A DNA stretch of 64,000 nucleotides, taken from the NCBI GenBank assembly GCA_023457895.1, contig JAEXAY010000031.1:62001-126000 (forward strand), given 5' to 3'. Position numbers and translations under genes: made by a program. Shown piece by piece: positions 9,034 to 16,683 of this stretch. The notes beneath the pieces were generated by a model, which was not told the origin of the DNA, did no database searches, and was given only the letters and a program-made list of their open reading frames with translations. This DNA comes from Pseudomonadota bacterium (GTDB lineage: Bacteria > Pseudomonadota > Alphaproteobacteria > Sphingomonadales > Sphingomonadaceae). Position 1 is the first letter of the stretch. Each line of letters starts with the position of its first letter.

Positions 9034-9876
9034 TTGACCCGCACCGCCCGCGAGGCCGTGCGCGCCGCGACTGATCGCCTCGAGGCGGTCAGCTACACGC
9101 CCGAACTTGATGCCGAGTTGCTGATGGCCCATTGCCTCAAGCTGAGCCGCAGCGACTATCTCCTCAAGGGCAAGGAACTGCCCGAACCCGCCGATTTCTG
9201 GCCGATGGTCGAACGCCGCGCACTCTATGAACCCGTGGCCTATATTCTGGGCAGCCAGCCTTTCTGGACGATCAACCTCAAGGTGCGGCCCGGCGTGCTG
9301 ATCCCCCGGCAGGATTCGGAAACGCTGATCGAGGCGGCGCTGGGCTATTTCGGGCCGAATGGTCCCGACATGATCCTCGATATCGGGAGCGGCCCCGGCA
9401 CGCTCCTGCTCGCCGCGCTCGACGAATGGCCGCGCGCGCTCGGCGTCGGGATCGAACGCTCGGCGCTGGCGCGCGAACTCGCCGAACAGAATGCGGATGC
9501 GCTCGACATGGAGCCGCGTACGATGTGGTTTCGCCGCGACTGGAATGAGGAAAACTGGTGGCTCAATATCGGCGGGCCGTTCGACCTCATCCTGTGCAAT
9601 CCGCCCTATATCGAGGTGTCGACCGAACTGGTGCCGCAGGTGCGCGATTATGAACCGCACGAGGCGCTGTTTGCCGGTCCGGACGGACTCGACGATTATC
9701 GCAGGATCATCCCGGTTCTGCCCCGCCTGCTCGCGCCAGGCGGCGTCGCGATTCTCGAAATCGGCTGGTTGCAGGCCAAAATCGTCACGAATATTGCCGA
9801 AGCGCACGGCTTTTCGGTCCGCCTGTTTCATGATTTGGGCGGGCGGGATCGCGCGCTTTTGCTGGAACAGGCATAA
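9034..9876 (+). CDS. prmC: Release factor glutamine N5-methyltransferase
   Basis: A 280-residue SAM-dependent methyltransferase that methylates the GGQ glutamine of release factors. The SAM motif DIGSGPG is at 116-122 and the substrate-binding NPPY is at 189-192, followed by the EPHEALFAGPDGLDDYR block diagnostic of PrmC. The start is a TTG at 9034 with a GGAGG ribosome binding site 6-12 bases upstream; no ATG fits the N-terminus. It stands directly downstream of its substrate gene prfA. Confidence 0.95.
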   Translation: MTRTAREAVRAATDRLEAVSYTPELDAELLMAHCLKLSRSDYLLKGKELPEPADFWPMVERRALYEPVAYILGSQPFWTINLKVRPGVLIPRQDSETLIEAALGYFGPNGPDMILDIGSGPGTLLLAALDEWPRALGVGIERSALARELAEQNADALDMEPRTMWFRRDWNEENWWLNIGGPFDLILCNPPYIEVSTELVPQVRDYEPHEALFAGPDGLDDYRRIIPVLPRLLAPGGVAILEIGWLQAKIVTNIAEAHGFSVRLFHDLGGRDRALLLEQA

Positions 9877-10194
9877 AATAAGGGCAGCTCAGACGCTTTT
9901 TGCTTGTTTTTGACGCAAAAGTGCATAAGTCCGGTTTTCAAGAGACGCGCTTGGCCGCTGCCGGTACGAAGGCCGCCCAGCCCGCTCTTGCTTCCACAGC
10001 ATGCAGGATAAGGCAGCGGGATCTTTTCAAGGTCCGGCTGCGGGAACCCAAAGGCTGATGGCCGGGATGTGCGTCGGGCAGATTTTTTCCGATACGGCAC
10101 CCCAGTAACCGAACCGCTGATGACCTGCGTCCGGCGGATGAAGAAAGTTTGAATTCGGTTTGAACGCATTTTTGACAATAGGGATAGCAAATCG
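9877..10194. other. 318-base gap between prmC and the DUF4167 gene
   Basis: No convincing gene, hairpin terminator or repeat is visible. A TTGACA hexamer at 10173-10178 lies too close to the GTG start at 10195 to serve as a normal -35 box for that gene. The gap presumably holds the promoter and leader of the DUF4167 gene. Confidence 0.4.
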
Positions 10195-10923
10195 GTGATC
10201 AACAACCGTCAGGGCAACCGCCGTCGCGGTCGCAATAATAATCCGCGCCAGAATAACAGCCGCGGCGGAGGGGACAGCGGCAACCGGATTGACAGCCGCG
10301 CGCGGGGCAATGCCGCCCAGCTGCTCGAAAAATACAAGAATATGGCGCGAGACGCCCAGACTCAGGGCGACCGCGTCCTGACCGAATATTATCTCCAGTT
10401 CGCCGACCATTATTTCCGCGTGCTCGCCGATGTGCGCGCACGTCAGGAAGAACAGCAGGCCGAACGCCGCGCCCGTCATGAAGAACGCAGCCAGAACTGG
10501 CGCGAGGAAAATGAGGGGATGGACATCGAAGGCGTCGAACATGGCGTCGAAGGTGAGCCGATGCTCGAGGACGCAGCGCAGCAGCAAGGCGCGCCCGCCG
10601 TCGAAGAAGGTGAGGGCGGCGAGGATCGTGCGCCCCGCCAGCGGGCCCGCCGCGACAGCAATCGTCCGGAACGCGGCGAACGCAGCGGCCGTGGTGAACG
10701 CCAGCCCCGCAACCGCGCTGATGGGGGCAATGCGCCGGCCAATGGCGGCGCTCCCCGCGAGGACGAACCGCTGAGCCTCGATGCTTCGCTGCTTCCCCCC
10801 TCGATCGCGCCGGTGGCCGATGAGGGTGCAGGCGCTGCGGCTGAAGTCGAGGTCGAAGTCGTCAAGCCGCGCCGCGGCCGCCGTCCCAAGGCCGTCGAAA
10901 GCAGCGCCGAAGCGACCGAATAA
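10195..10923 (+). CDS. DUF4167 domain protein
   Basis: A 242-residue protein with a conserved N-terminal domain (MINNRQGNRRRGR, then GNAAQLLEKYKNMARDAQ and EYYLQFADHYFRV) and a long, charged, low-complexity tail rich in Arg, Glu, Gly and Ala. The GTG start is supported because the conserved domain begins at once. The Arg/Gly/Asn-rich ends suggest nucleic acid binding, which is inference; the function is not established. The prmC-DUF4167 neighbourhood is frequent in alphaproteobacteria to my knowledge. tgt follows after 23 bases. Confidence 0.85.
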   Translation: MINNRQGNRRRGRNNNPRQNNSRGGGDSGNRIDSRARGNAAQLLEKYKNMARDAQTQGDRVLTEYYLQFADHYFRVLADVRARQEEQQAERRARHEERSQNWREENEGMDIEGVEHGVEGEPMLEDAAQQQGAPAVEEGEGGEDRAPRQRARRDSNRPERGERSGRGERQPRNRADGGNAPANGGAPREDEPLSLDASLLPPSIAPVADEGAGAAAEVEVEVVKPRRGRRPKAVESSAEATE

Positions 10924-10946
10924 GCGGCTTCGGGCGCCCCGCACCC

Positions 10947-12119
10947 ATGACCGAGACGATTGCAACGGGCATCGACCCGCAGGACCGGCACACGCGGCCG
11001 CGCTTCGCTTTTTCGATTGTCGCGACCGACGGCAAGGCGCGCACCGGCACGATCGCGATGCAGCGCGGCGATATCCGCACGCCCGCCTTCATGCCGGTCG
11101 GCACCGCCGGAACGGTCAAGGGCATGCGCCCCGCCGAGGTGCAGGCAGCGGGCGCCGACATCATCCTTGGCAATACCTATCACCTGATGCTGCGCCCGGG
11201 CGCGGAGCGGGTGGCAAAACTAGGCGGGTTGCATCAGCTCTCCGGCTGGCACCGCCCGATTCTCACCGACAGCGGCGGCTATCAGGTGATGAGCCTTTCC
11301 GCGCTCACCAAAAGGTCGGAAGAAGGCGTGCAGTTCGCCAGCCATCTCGATGGATCGCGCCACCTGCTGTCGCCCGAACGCTCGATGGAAATCCAGCGGC
11401 TCCTGGGGTCGGACATCGTGATGGCGTTCGACGAACTGGTGCCGACCACGGCCACGCGCGATGAACAGGCCGGGGCGATGGAACGCTCGATGCGCTGGGC
11501 CAGACGCTCGCGTGCCGGGTTCGACGCTGATCCAGAGCACAGCAGCCGCGCAGCGCTGTTCGGCATCCAGCAGGGTGCGCTCGACGAAGGCTTGCGCAAG
11601 GCGTCGGCGGACGCGCTGATCGATATCGGTTTTGATGGTTACGCGGTCGGCGGGCTCGCGGTGGGCGAGGGGCAGGAGGCGATGTTCGCCTGCCTCGATT
11701 TCGCGCCCGGCCAGTTGCCGCAAGACAAGCCGCGCTATCTCATGGGCGTGGGCAAGCCCGACGATCTGGTGGGCGCGGTCGCCCGCGGGATCGACATGTT
11801 CGATTGCGTATTGCCGACGCGCTCGGGCCGCAACGGCCAGGCCTTTACCTGGAGCGGGTCGCTCAACATCCGCAACGCCAAATTCGCCGAGGATACGGGC
11901 CCACTCGACGAACGCTGCGGCTGCCCGGTATGCCGGACGTGGAGCCGTGCCTATCTTCACCATCTGGTCAAATCAGGCGAGATGCTTGGCGCGATGCTGA
12001 TGACGCAGCATAATATCCACTTTTACGAAGAACTGATGGCAGCGATGCGCGCTGCCATCGCCGAAGCGCGCTTCGAAGCGTTCGCGGTCGAGTTCAACCG
12101 GGATTACAAGAAGGGCTGA
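10947..12119 (+). CDS. tgt: Queuine tRNA-ribosyltransferase
   Basis: A 390-residue TIM-barrel enzyme that exchanges G34 of GUN-anticodon tRNAs for the queuosine precursor. The first catalytic aspartate lies in ILTDSGGYQVMSL, and the nucleophile in MFDCVLPTRSGRNGQAFT. The zinc site CGCPVCRTWSRAYLHHL is near the C-terminus. Length and motif order match bacterial Tgt. It follows the DUF4167 gene closely and converges with phyP, the stops being 8 bases apart. Confidence 0.96.
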   Translation: MTETIATGIDPQDRHTRPRFAFSIVATDGKARTGTIAMQRGDIRTPAFMPVGTAGTVKGMRPAEVQAAGADIILGNTYHLMLRPGAERVAKLGGLHQLSGWHRPILTDSGGYQVMSLSALTKRSEEGVQFASHLDGSRHLLSPERSMEIQRLLGSDIVMAFDELVPTTATRDEQAGAMERSMRWARRSRAGFDADPEHSSRAALFGIQQGALDEGLRKASADALIDIGFDGYAVGGLAVGEGQEAMFACLDFAPGQLPQDKPRYLMGVGKPDDLVGAVARGIDMFDCVLPTRSGRNGQAFTWSGSLNIRNAKFAEDTGPLDERCGCPVCRTWSRAYLHHLVKSGEMLGAMLMTQHNIHFYEELMAAMRAAIAEARFEAFAVEFNRDYKKG

Positions 12120-12127
12120 TGAGCCCC

Positions 12128-13918
12128 CTAGTCCAGAGTCGTAAAGCGGATCTGGTAGGAGCCTTCGTCCTCGTCATAAATCAGCGGCTGCCGTAACTGG
12201 CGGGACAGTCCGGTGAGGACACGGCCAAAGCGCGTCTCAAGCAGCGTGGCCAGTTTTTCGCTGTCCTTGAGATTGTCCGACTGGATCGACAGTTGCGCCA
12301 TTTCCTCGTCCGCATCATGGCGAACTGAAATCTTCATCGCCGCGCCGTTGCCAGCGAGCAGGGCAAGTTCTCCGATCTCCGTCACGAGAAACCCGACCGG
12401 AACAGCGGTGTCCTGCTCGATCTGGACTGCATCTGCATCGACCGTCACGGCCATCCCGCCATCGGCAAGGCTCCCGCCGCGCAGACTCGCCGCGAGTTCG
12501 CTCAGCAGCGGGCGCAGGGCAATGCCTTCATTGTCTTCCAGTTCGGCGAAATGGTTGCGATGGACCGCGGAGAGCGCGTCGACCCGGCGCTGGATCGAGC
12601 GATAGGCCTCGGCTGCCGCCGGGGCGGTGGCGGACCGGCTGTGGATATTGAGCAGGCTGGCGATGATCTGGAGATTATTCTTGACCCGGTGATGCACCTC
12701 GCGGGTCAGCAGCGTCTGTTTCTCAAGACCCGCCGCCAGCGCCCGCTTGTCGCGCGCGACCATCTGCGAAAGGTCGGCCATGTCCTGTTCGAGCTCGGTG
12801 ATCTCCGACGCAATGCCTGCACCGCGGGGATGCGGGCGGTAAAGCTGCCCGGGTCGGTAGAACGCAACCGACCGCTGGATTTCCTTGAGCGGCTTCAACA
12901 GCAGCAGATTCACCAGCACCCAAGCAAGGCCGCCGGCGAGCAGCCACATGCCAATGGGGGCTAAAAAAGATACGATGTCGTTTTGCGACAGCGATTTGCG
13001 ATGCGCGCTGATTTCGAGATTGGCGCCGGTGCGGCCAACGGGTGTCGTCACGGAAATGTTGGGCGCCCAGGCGCCCAATTGTTCGCTCAGGTTGATCTGC
13101 CGGTCGTCCTTGGCGAGATAGAGATTATAGGGCGGCAACGTGTTGATGGGGTCGGCCATGCCCTGAAGCAGCGACCGGGAATAGATCAGCATGGCAACAA
13201 GCCTGGTTCCGTTCGAATCGATCGGGATCACGTCGATGATCGAACTTTCGTCGGGGCCGATCGTCAGCTGTCCGTCGCCCAGGGCCATTTTGGACAGCAC
13301 CGCATCGTTCTCGGAGATGCTGCTATGGCAAAGATGCGAGCCGTCGGATGCGCGCAGCAGATGGAGTTCCGGGGCCGCGTCCTTGCTGGTCAGAAGCGCC
13401 CGCGCGATACTGGCGCACAAATCTTCATAATGGATTTCGTCCGCAACCGGGGCCGCCGGAGCGGCAGCATCATCCGGCGCAGGGTTCGCCGGCGCGGGTT
13501 CCGACTGGGTCGCGCTGGCGGCGTTGAACGCAGCAAGTGGGCGCCGCACAAGCTCTTCGTCCGTCACGATGGTTGCCGCGATGCGCCGGGCAATATCCTG
13601 ATTGGCGCCCGACAGTAATTGCCGCCGCTCGGCGTCACCGGCGCGGGCCGACTGGACGTTGGCGATCAAGGTAATAAGCGCGAGCGGGGCGAGCGCAAAC
13701 AGGATGATCAGGAACAGCTTGCGGCCGCTCGGCATGACATAAATGGGAAGAAGCAGCCGGTGGAGCAGGGATTGGCGGGAGCGATCATGGGCGGCATTTG
13801 CCGAAGGCTCCCCGGGAGCATTTGACGCGTCAGCTGTAGACGTCGCCGTTTTCACTGGCGGCGCTGGACTCGCGGGCCCACGGTCAGGCACCGTGTCGTT
13901 GATTGGCTGCGCGTCCAT
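12128..13918 (-). CDS. phyP: PhyP-like HisKA_2 sensor protein with degenerate ATPase domain
   Basis: A 596-residue membrane sensor. A Pro/Ala-rich cytoplasmic start is followed by a transmembrane helix (about 68-88), a roughly 230-residue periplasmic region, a second helix (about 320-341), a HAMP-like linker and a HisKA_2 dimerisation domain with the phospho-accepting block EVHHRVKNNLQIIASLL near 408-424. The expected HATPase N-box is replaced by VTEIGELALLAGN and no DxGxG box follows, so kinase activity is doubtful. In Sphingomonas Fr1 a protein at this locus, PhyP, was reported as a negative regulator, probably a PhyR phosphatase; the identity here rests on location and architecture. I prefer the ATG at 13918 to the TTG three codons upstream. 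Confidence 0.75.
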   Translation of the reverse strand: MDAQPINDTVPDRGPASPAPPVKTATSTADASNAPGEPSANAAHDRSRQSLLHRLLLPIYVMPSGRKLFLIILFALAPLALITLIANVQSARAGDAERRQLLSGANQDIARRIAATIVTDEELVRRPLAAFNAASATQSEPAPANPAPDDAAAPAAPVADEIHYEDLCASIARALLTSKDAAPELHLLRASDGSHLCHSSISENDAVLSKMALGDGQLTIGPDESSIIDVIPIDSNGTRLVAMLIYSRSLLQGMADPINTLPPYNLYLAKDDRQINLSEQLGAWAPNISVTTPVGRTGANLEISAHRKSLSQNDIVSFLAPIGMWLLAGGLAWVLVNLLLLKPLKEIQRSVAFYRPGQLYRPHPRGAGIASEITELEQDMADLSQMVARDKRALAAGLEKQTLLTREVHHRVKNNLQIIASLLNIHSRSATAPAAAEAYRSIQRRVDALSAVHRNHFAELEDNEGIALRPLLSELAASLRGGSLADGGMAVTVDADAVQIEQDTAVPVGFLVTEIGELALLAGNGAAMKISVRHDADEEMAQLSIQSDNLKDSEKLATLLETRFGRVLTGLSRQLRQPLIYDEDEGSYQIRFTTLD

Positions 13919-14072
13919 TATCTGCAAATTCCGTTCACCCGCATCGGCGAGATGCGCCCCTACTCGTCATCGCTCCGTCGGATACAACCTCAAAACCGGG
14001 CGGGGGTTCCCGGCACATGCGCCTTCACGCCCGATTTCACAAAAAATGTGGAAATTTGGGCTAAATGTTTAT

Positions 14073-14315
14073 TCAGCCTAGCTTTTTGAGAAGATCGAGC
14101 ATGCTGTCGGGTACCGCTTCGTCGACGGCGGTCTGGTACACCTTCTGGAGGGAGTGTGACAGACGGTCCAGGCGCTCACTGTCCTTCTTCGACAGTCCCT
14201 GCCTGGTCGAATCCGCTGTTCCCGCTCCGCGATTTTTTCCCGAGTGCAACTTCTTCTCCGAAACCTTTGGCCGGGTCTGACCGGAGAGCGTATTTGCCCC
14301 GTTTTTCTTGTTCAT
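14073..14315 (-). CDS. nepR: Anti-sigma factor NepR
   Basis: An 80-residue protein. The C-terminal half (SERLDRLSHSLQKVYQTAVD, then VPDSMLDLLKKLG) fits the NepR helix-loop-helix family; the N-terminal 40 residues are basic and probably disordered. NepR holds sigma EcfG inactive until phosphorylated PhyR binds NepR and releases sigma. The gene is divergent from phyR and lies 154 bases upstream of phyP on the same strand, instead of heading ecfG as in many alphaproteobacteria. A sigma-EcfG-like promoter lies at 14527-14551, pointing toward it. Confidence 0.88.
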   Translation of the reverse strand: MNKKNGANTLSGQTRPKVSEKKLHSGKNRGAGTADSTRQGLSKKDSERLDRLSHSLQKVYQTAVDEAVPDSMLDLLKKLG

Positions 14316-14659
14316 GCCCGTTCCCGTTACCGAAATCTCTTTATCTGATATCGCGTCCTATTCTCATTGCATCCGCCGGAAGGCAATCCCTTCCTTGATC
14401 CGATCTTCATCTCCGCTGGCCACAGAGGCTACGGGAGGACTCGCAATCGAATGACACGTGCGTAACAATGAAAAACGCGGCCCGCGCCGGTTTGGTGCGC
14501 GCCGCCGAAAAATTATTGTATAATGAAACCTATTCGCGCTTCATTGGTTCCCTATATTCCAGCTTAAATTTCGCCGTCTGGCAGAACGCATATTCTGCAT
14601 TGGCCGGGCCACAGCGAAATTCTTTAGTCTTTTTAGTGTTTTGGGGAGGAATTGCCTGA
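14316..14659. other. Divergent regulatory region between nepR and phyR
   Basis: A 344-base region, AT-richer than its flanks, holding the divergent promoters. It contains the EcfG-like promoter toward nepR and, next to phyR, a GGGGAGGA ribosome binding site at 14643-14650. A 63-codon open frame at 14468-14659 lacks a ribosome binding site or family similarity, and I do not call it a gene. Confidence 0.6.
14527..14551 (-). promoter_or_regulatory. Putative sigma-EcfG promoter of nepR
   Basis: On the minus strand the sequence reads GGAAC, 16 bases, then GGTT, against the alphaproteobacterial general stress consensus GGAAC-N16/17-CGTT: a perfect -35 box and three of four -10 bases. It lies about 210 bases upstream of the nepR start. 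Autoregulation of the PhyR/NepR/EcfG genes by EcfG is common in this class. Confidence 0.55.
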
Positions 14660-15454
14660 ATGTCGCTCGGTCAAAAAATTGCACCGCATCTTCCATTTCT
14701 GCGGCGCTATGCACGTGCGCTTACCGGTTCACAGGACCATGGTGATGCTTATGTCCGCGCCGCTCTGGAGGCGCTGATCGCCGCTCCGGACGAATTCCCT
14801 GCCGATGTCGAACCGCGTCTTGGTCTTTACCGGACCTTTGAAGCGATCTGGGCGAGCGCCGGTCAGGCGGGCGCCGAGGAAGAGGTCAGCGATGACGCCG
14901 CCGAACAGATCGCCAGCCAGCGCCTGTCGCGCATGTCGCCGCGCTCGCGCCAGGCCTTGCTGCTGACCGCCATGGAAGGCTTCACGGCGGAAGACGCGGC
15001 CTATATCCTCGATACTGATTCAGCCTCCGTCGAGATGCTTGTTTCGGAAGCGCTGGCCGACATTGACGAACAGACCAAGGCGCGCGTGCTCATCATCGAG
15101 GATGAGCCGATCATCGCCATGGATATCGAAACCATCGTGCGCGACCTCGGCCATGAAGTGACCGGCGTTGCCGTCACCCGCGACGAAGCGGTGGCCGAAG
15201 CCAAGGCCAACCCGCCGACGTTGGTGCTGAGCGACATTCAACTCGCAGACAACAGTTCGGGGATCGATGCAGTGCAGGATATCCTCAACGATCATGCCGT
15301 GCCGGTGATTTTCATCACCGCCTTCCCCGAACGGCTGCTGACTGGCGATCGTCCCGAGCCGACATTCCTCATCACCAAGCCGTTCCAGTCGGCAACGGTC
15401 AAGGCGGCGATCTCGCAAGCCTTGTTCTTCAACGAAGCGACGGTGCCGGCCTGA
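14660..15454 (+). CDS. phyR: Response regulator PhyR
   Basis: A 264-residue two-domain regulator. Residues 1-137 form a sigma-factor-like (EcfG-like) domain and 142-258 a receiver of the FATGUY type. Receiver residues visible are Glu147/Asp148, the phosphoacceptor Asp192 in LSDIQLADNSSG, and Lys240 in PTFLITKPF. When phosphorylated, PhyR sequesters NepR by sigma mimicry and frees EcfG for the general stress response. A strong GGGGAGGA site 9 bases before the ATG supports the start. It is divergent from nepR/phyP and 157 bases upstream of ecfG. Confidence 0.95.
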   Translation: MSLGQKIAPHLPFLRRYARALTGSQDHGDAYVRAALEALIAAPDEFPADVEPRLGLYRTFEAIWASAGQAGAEEEVSDDAAEQIASQRLSRMSPRSRQALLLTAMEGFTAEDAAYILDTDSASVEMLVSEALADIDEQTKARVLIIEDEPIIAMDIETIVRDLGHEVTGVAVTRDEAVAEAKANPPTLVLSDIQLADNSSGIDAVQDILNDHAVPVIFITAFPERLLTGDRPEPTFLITKPFQSATVKAAISQALFFNEATVPA

Positions 15455-15611
15455 GCCGGCGCCTTCCACAAACTCTTCCGGTTTGGCGCAAATAAAGTGC
15501 GATTTAATAACATTGTAAAATTGGCGATCCATCGGAAAGCCGCTATGAACGGAATCGGTGGATGTCCGGATCGCACCTTGCTGCGCCGAACTGGGGAGAA
15601 GCAGGCACTTT

Positions 15612-16241
15612 ATGCCCGATAACAAAGACCATCCCGAAACTGCCGAAAAGCCGGCGATCGAACGCCTGTCCGACGATGATTTTCGCGATCAACTCGGCGC
15701 GGTGATCCCCCATCTGCGCGCCTTTGGCCGTTCACTCTCGGGCAACCGCGATACGGCGGACGATCTGGTGCAGGAAACCCTCCTCAAGGCGTGGGCCGCG
15801 CGCGCGCGCTTTCATGCCGGAACCAGCATGCGCGCCTGGACCTTCACCATCCTGCGCAACCTCTTCCTGTCGCAGATGCGCCGCGCGCGTTTCAAGGGCG
15901 ACTGGGATGACCTTACCGCCGAGCGCAGCCTTGCCGCGCCCGCGAGCCAGGATGGCAGCGTCAACCTCTCCGACATGCAACGCGCGCTGATGCTGTTGCC
16001 GCAAAATCAGCGTGAGGCGCTGATTCTCGTCGGCGCGGGCGGGTTTGCCTATGAAGAAGCGGCAGAAATTTGCGGGGTTGCGGTTGGCACGATCAAGAGC
16101 CGCGTTGCCCGAGGACGGGTGGCACTCGAAGAAATCATGACTGGTGGCGAACTGCCGAAACGGGCCGAATCGGGTATGACGGGCGAAGCGGCCCTGACCG
16201 AAATTCTGGCCGACGTCGACCGTCTCAGCCGCGCCGACTGA
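15612..16241 (+). CDS. ecfG: RNA polymerase sigma factor EcfG (general stress ECF sigma)
   Basis: A 209-residue ECF sigma factor. Region 2 spans the LVQETLLKAWAARARFHAG and MRAWTFTILRNLF blocks, and region 4 contains LPQNQREALILVGAGGFAYE followed by the helix-turn-helix EICGVAVGTIKSRVARG; the GAGGFAYEEAA form is typical of EcfG. I chose the ATG at 15612 over an upstream GTG at 15558 because GGGGAGAA lies at a workable distance and the product fits family length. It directs stress genes from GGAAC..CGTT promoters once NepR is removed by PhyR. A terminator-like hairpin follows. Confidence 0.92.
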   Translation: MPDNKDHPETAEKPAIERLSDDDFRDQLGAVIPHLRAFGRSLSGNRDTADDLVQETLLKAWAARARFHAGTSMRAWTFTILRNLFLSQMRRARFKGDWDDLTAERSLAAPASQDGSVNLSDMQRALMLLPQNQREALILVGAGGFAYEEAAEICGVAVGTIKSRVARGRVALEEIMTGGELPKRAESGMTGEAALTEILADVDRLSRAD

Positions 16242-16245
16242 ACCC

Positions 16246-16283
16246 GGCGATCCACGCCGGAACATGCCGGGCTATCGCCTTTT
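16246..16283 (+). terminator. Probable terminator after ecfG
   Basis: GGCGAT at 16246 pairs with ATCGCC at 16274-16279, followed directly by TTTT. The interval contains a smaller CCGG/CCGG hairpin. It lies just past the ecfG stop, between ecfG and the convergent small gene. Confidence 0.5.
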
Positions 16284-16326
16284 CAATCTTGTCGTTTGAA
16301 GAGCGCCGCAAAGACGTCCGGCGGTT

Positions 16327-16524
16327 TTAGCCGAGGCGCGCCAGCAGGTCGTCGAAATCGCTCTTGCCGCAGTCGCGCTCAACCGAAAAACCGTGGCGCA
16401 AGCTTGCGCCGATGCGGTCGAGCGCATGCTGGCTCGCTTCCGAAAGGTTCGCCCCGGATGCGCAGCGTCCGGCTGGGCGACGCCGCCGTGCCATATTCTC
16501 GTCAGGGTGAATGTGCATTGTCAT
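16327..16524 (-). CDS. Small NepR-like protein, convergent to ecfG
   Basis: A frame of up to 97 codons (upstream limit 16620); the most likely starts are the ATGs at 16524, 16518 or 16494. The last 32 residues, ALDRIGASLRHGF through SDFDDLLARLG, can be aligned by eye to the end of NepR at 14073-14315 (RLDRLSHSLQKVY through SMLDLLKKLG) with one gap, keeping LDR, SL and the DLL..LG ending. That and the position directly behind ecfG suggest a second NepR-type anti-sigma factor. No clear ribosome binding site decides the start. The alternative is a spurious frame; similarity is short. Confidence 0.45.
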   Translation of the reverse strand: MTMHIHPDENMARRRRPAGRCASGANLSEASQHALDRIGASLRHGFSVERDCGKSDFDDLLARLG

Positions 16525-16683
16525 AACAACGTAAACATAACGAATCCGGGCAAGTTCCCCCAAAGCCGCAAATAAATCGGGGCCGTTCGATTCGCCCATG
16601 CAGGCTTTTTTGCACGACAAACGCTTGCTATGCCCTGGAAATCCGCCAAAGGATGCGCAAAATATGTAGCGGAATGGCCAGAA

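Noticed and set aside
7659..9044. A 461-codon frame antisense to prfA and the repeat cluster
   Set aside because: It runs through repeats and a conserved release factor gene; composition is that of an antisense shadow.
14468..14659. A 63-codon frame just upstream of phyR
   Set aside because: No ribosome binding site or similarity; it occupies the divergent promoter region including the EcfG-like site.
16515..16555. GGAAC and CGTT motifs upstream of the NepR-like frame as an EcfG promoter
   Set aside because: Spacings are 11 and 22 bases instead of 16-17.
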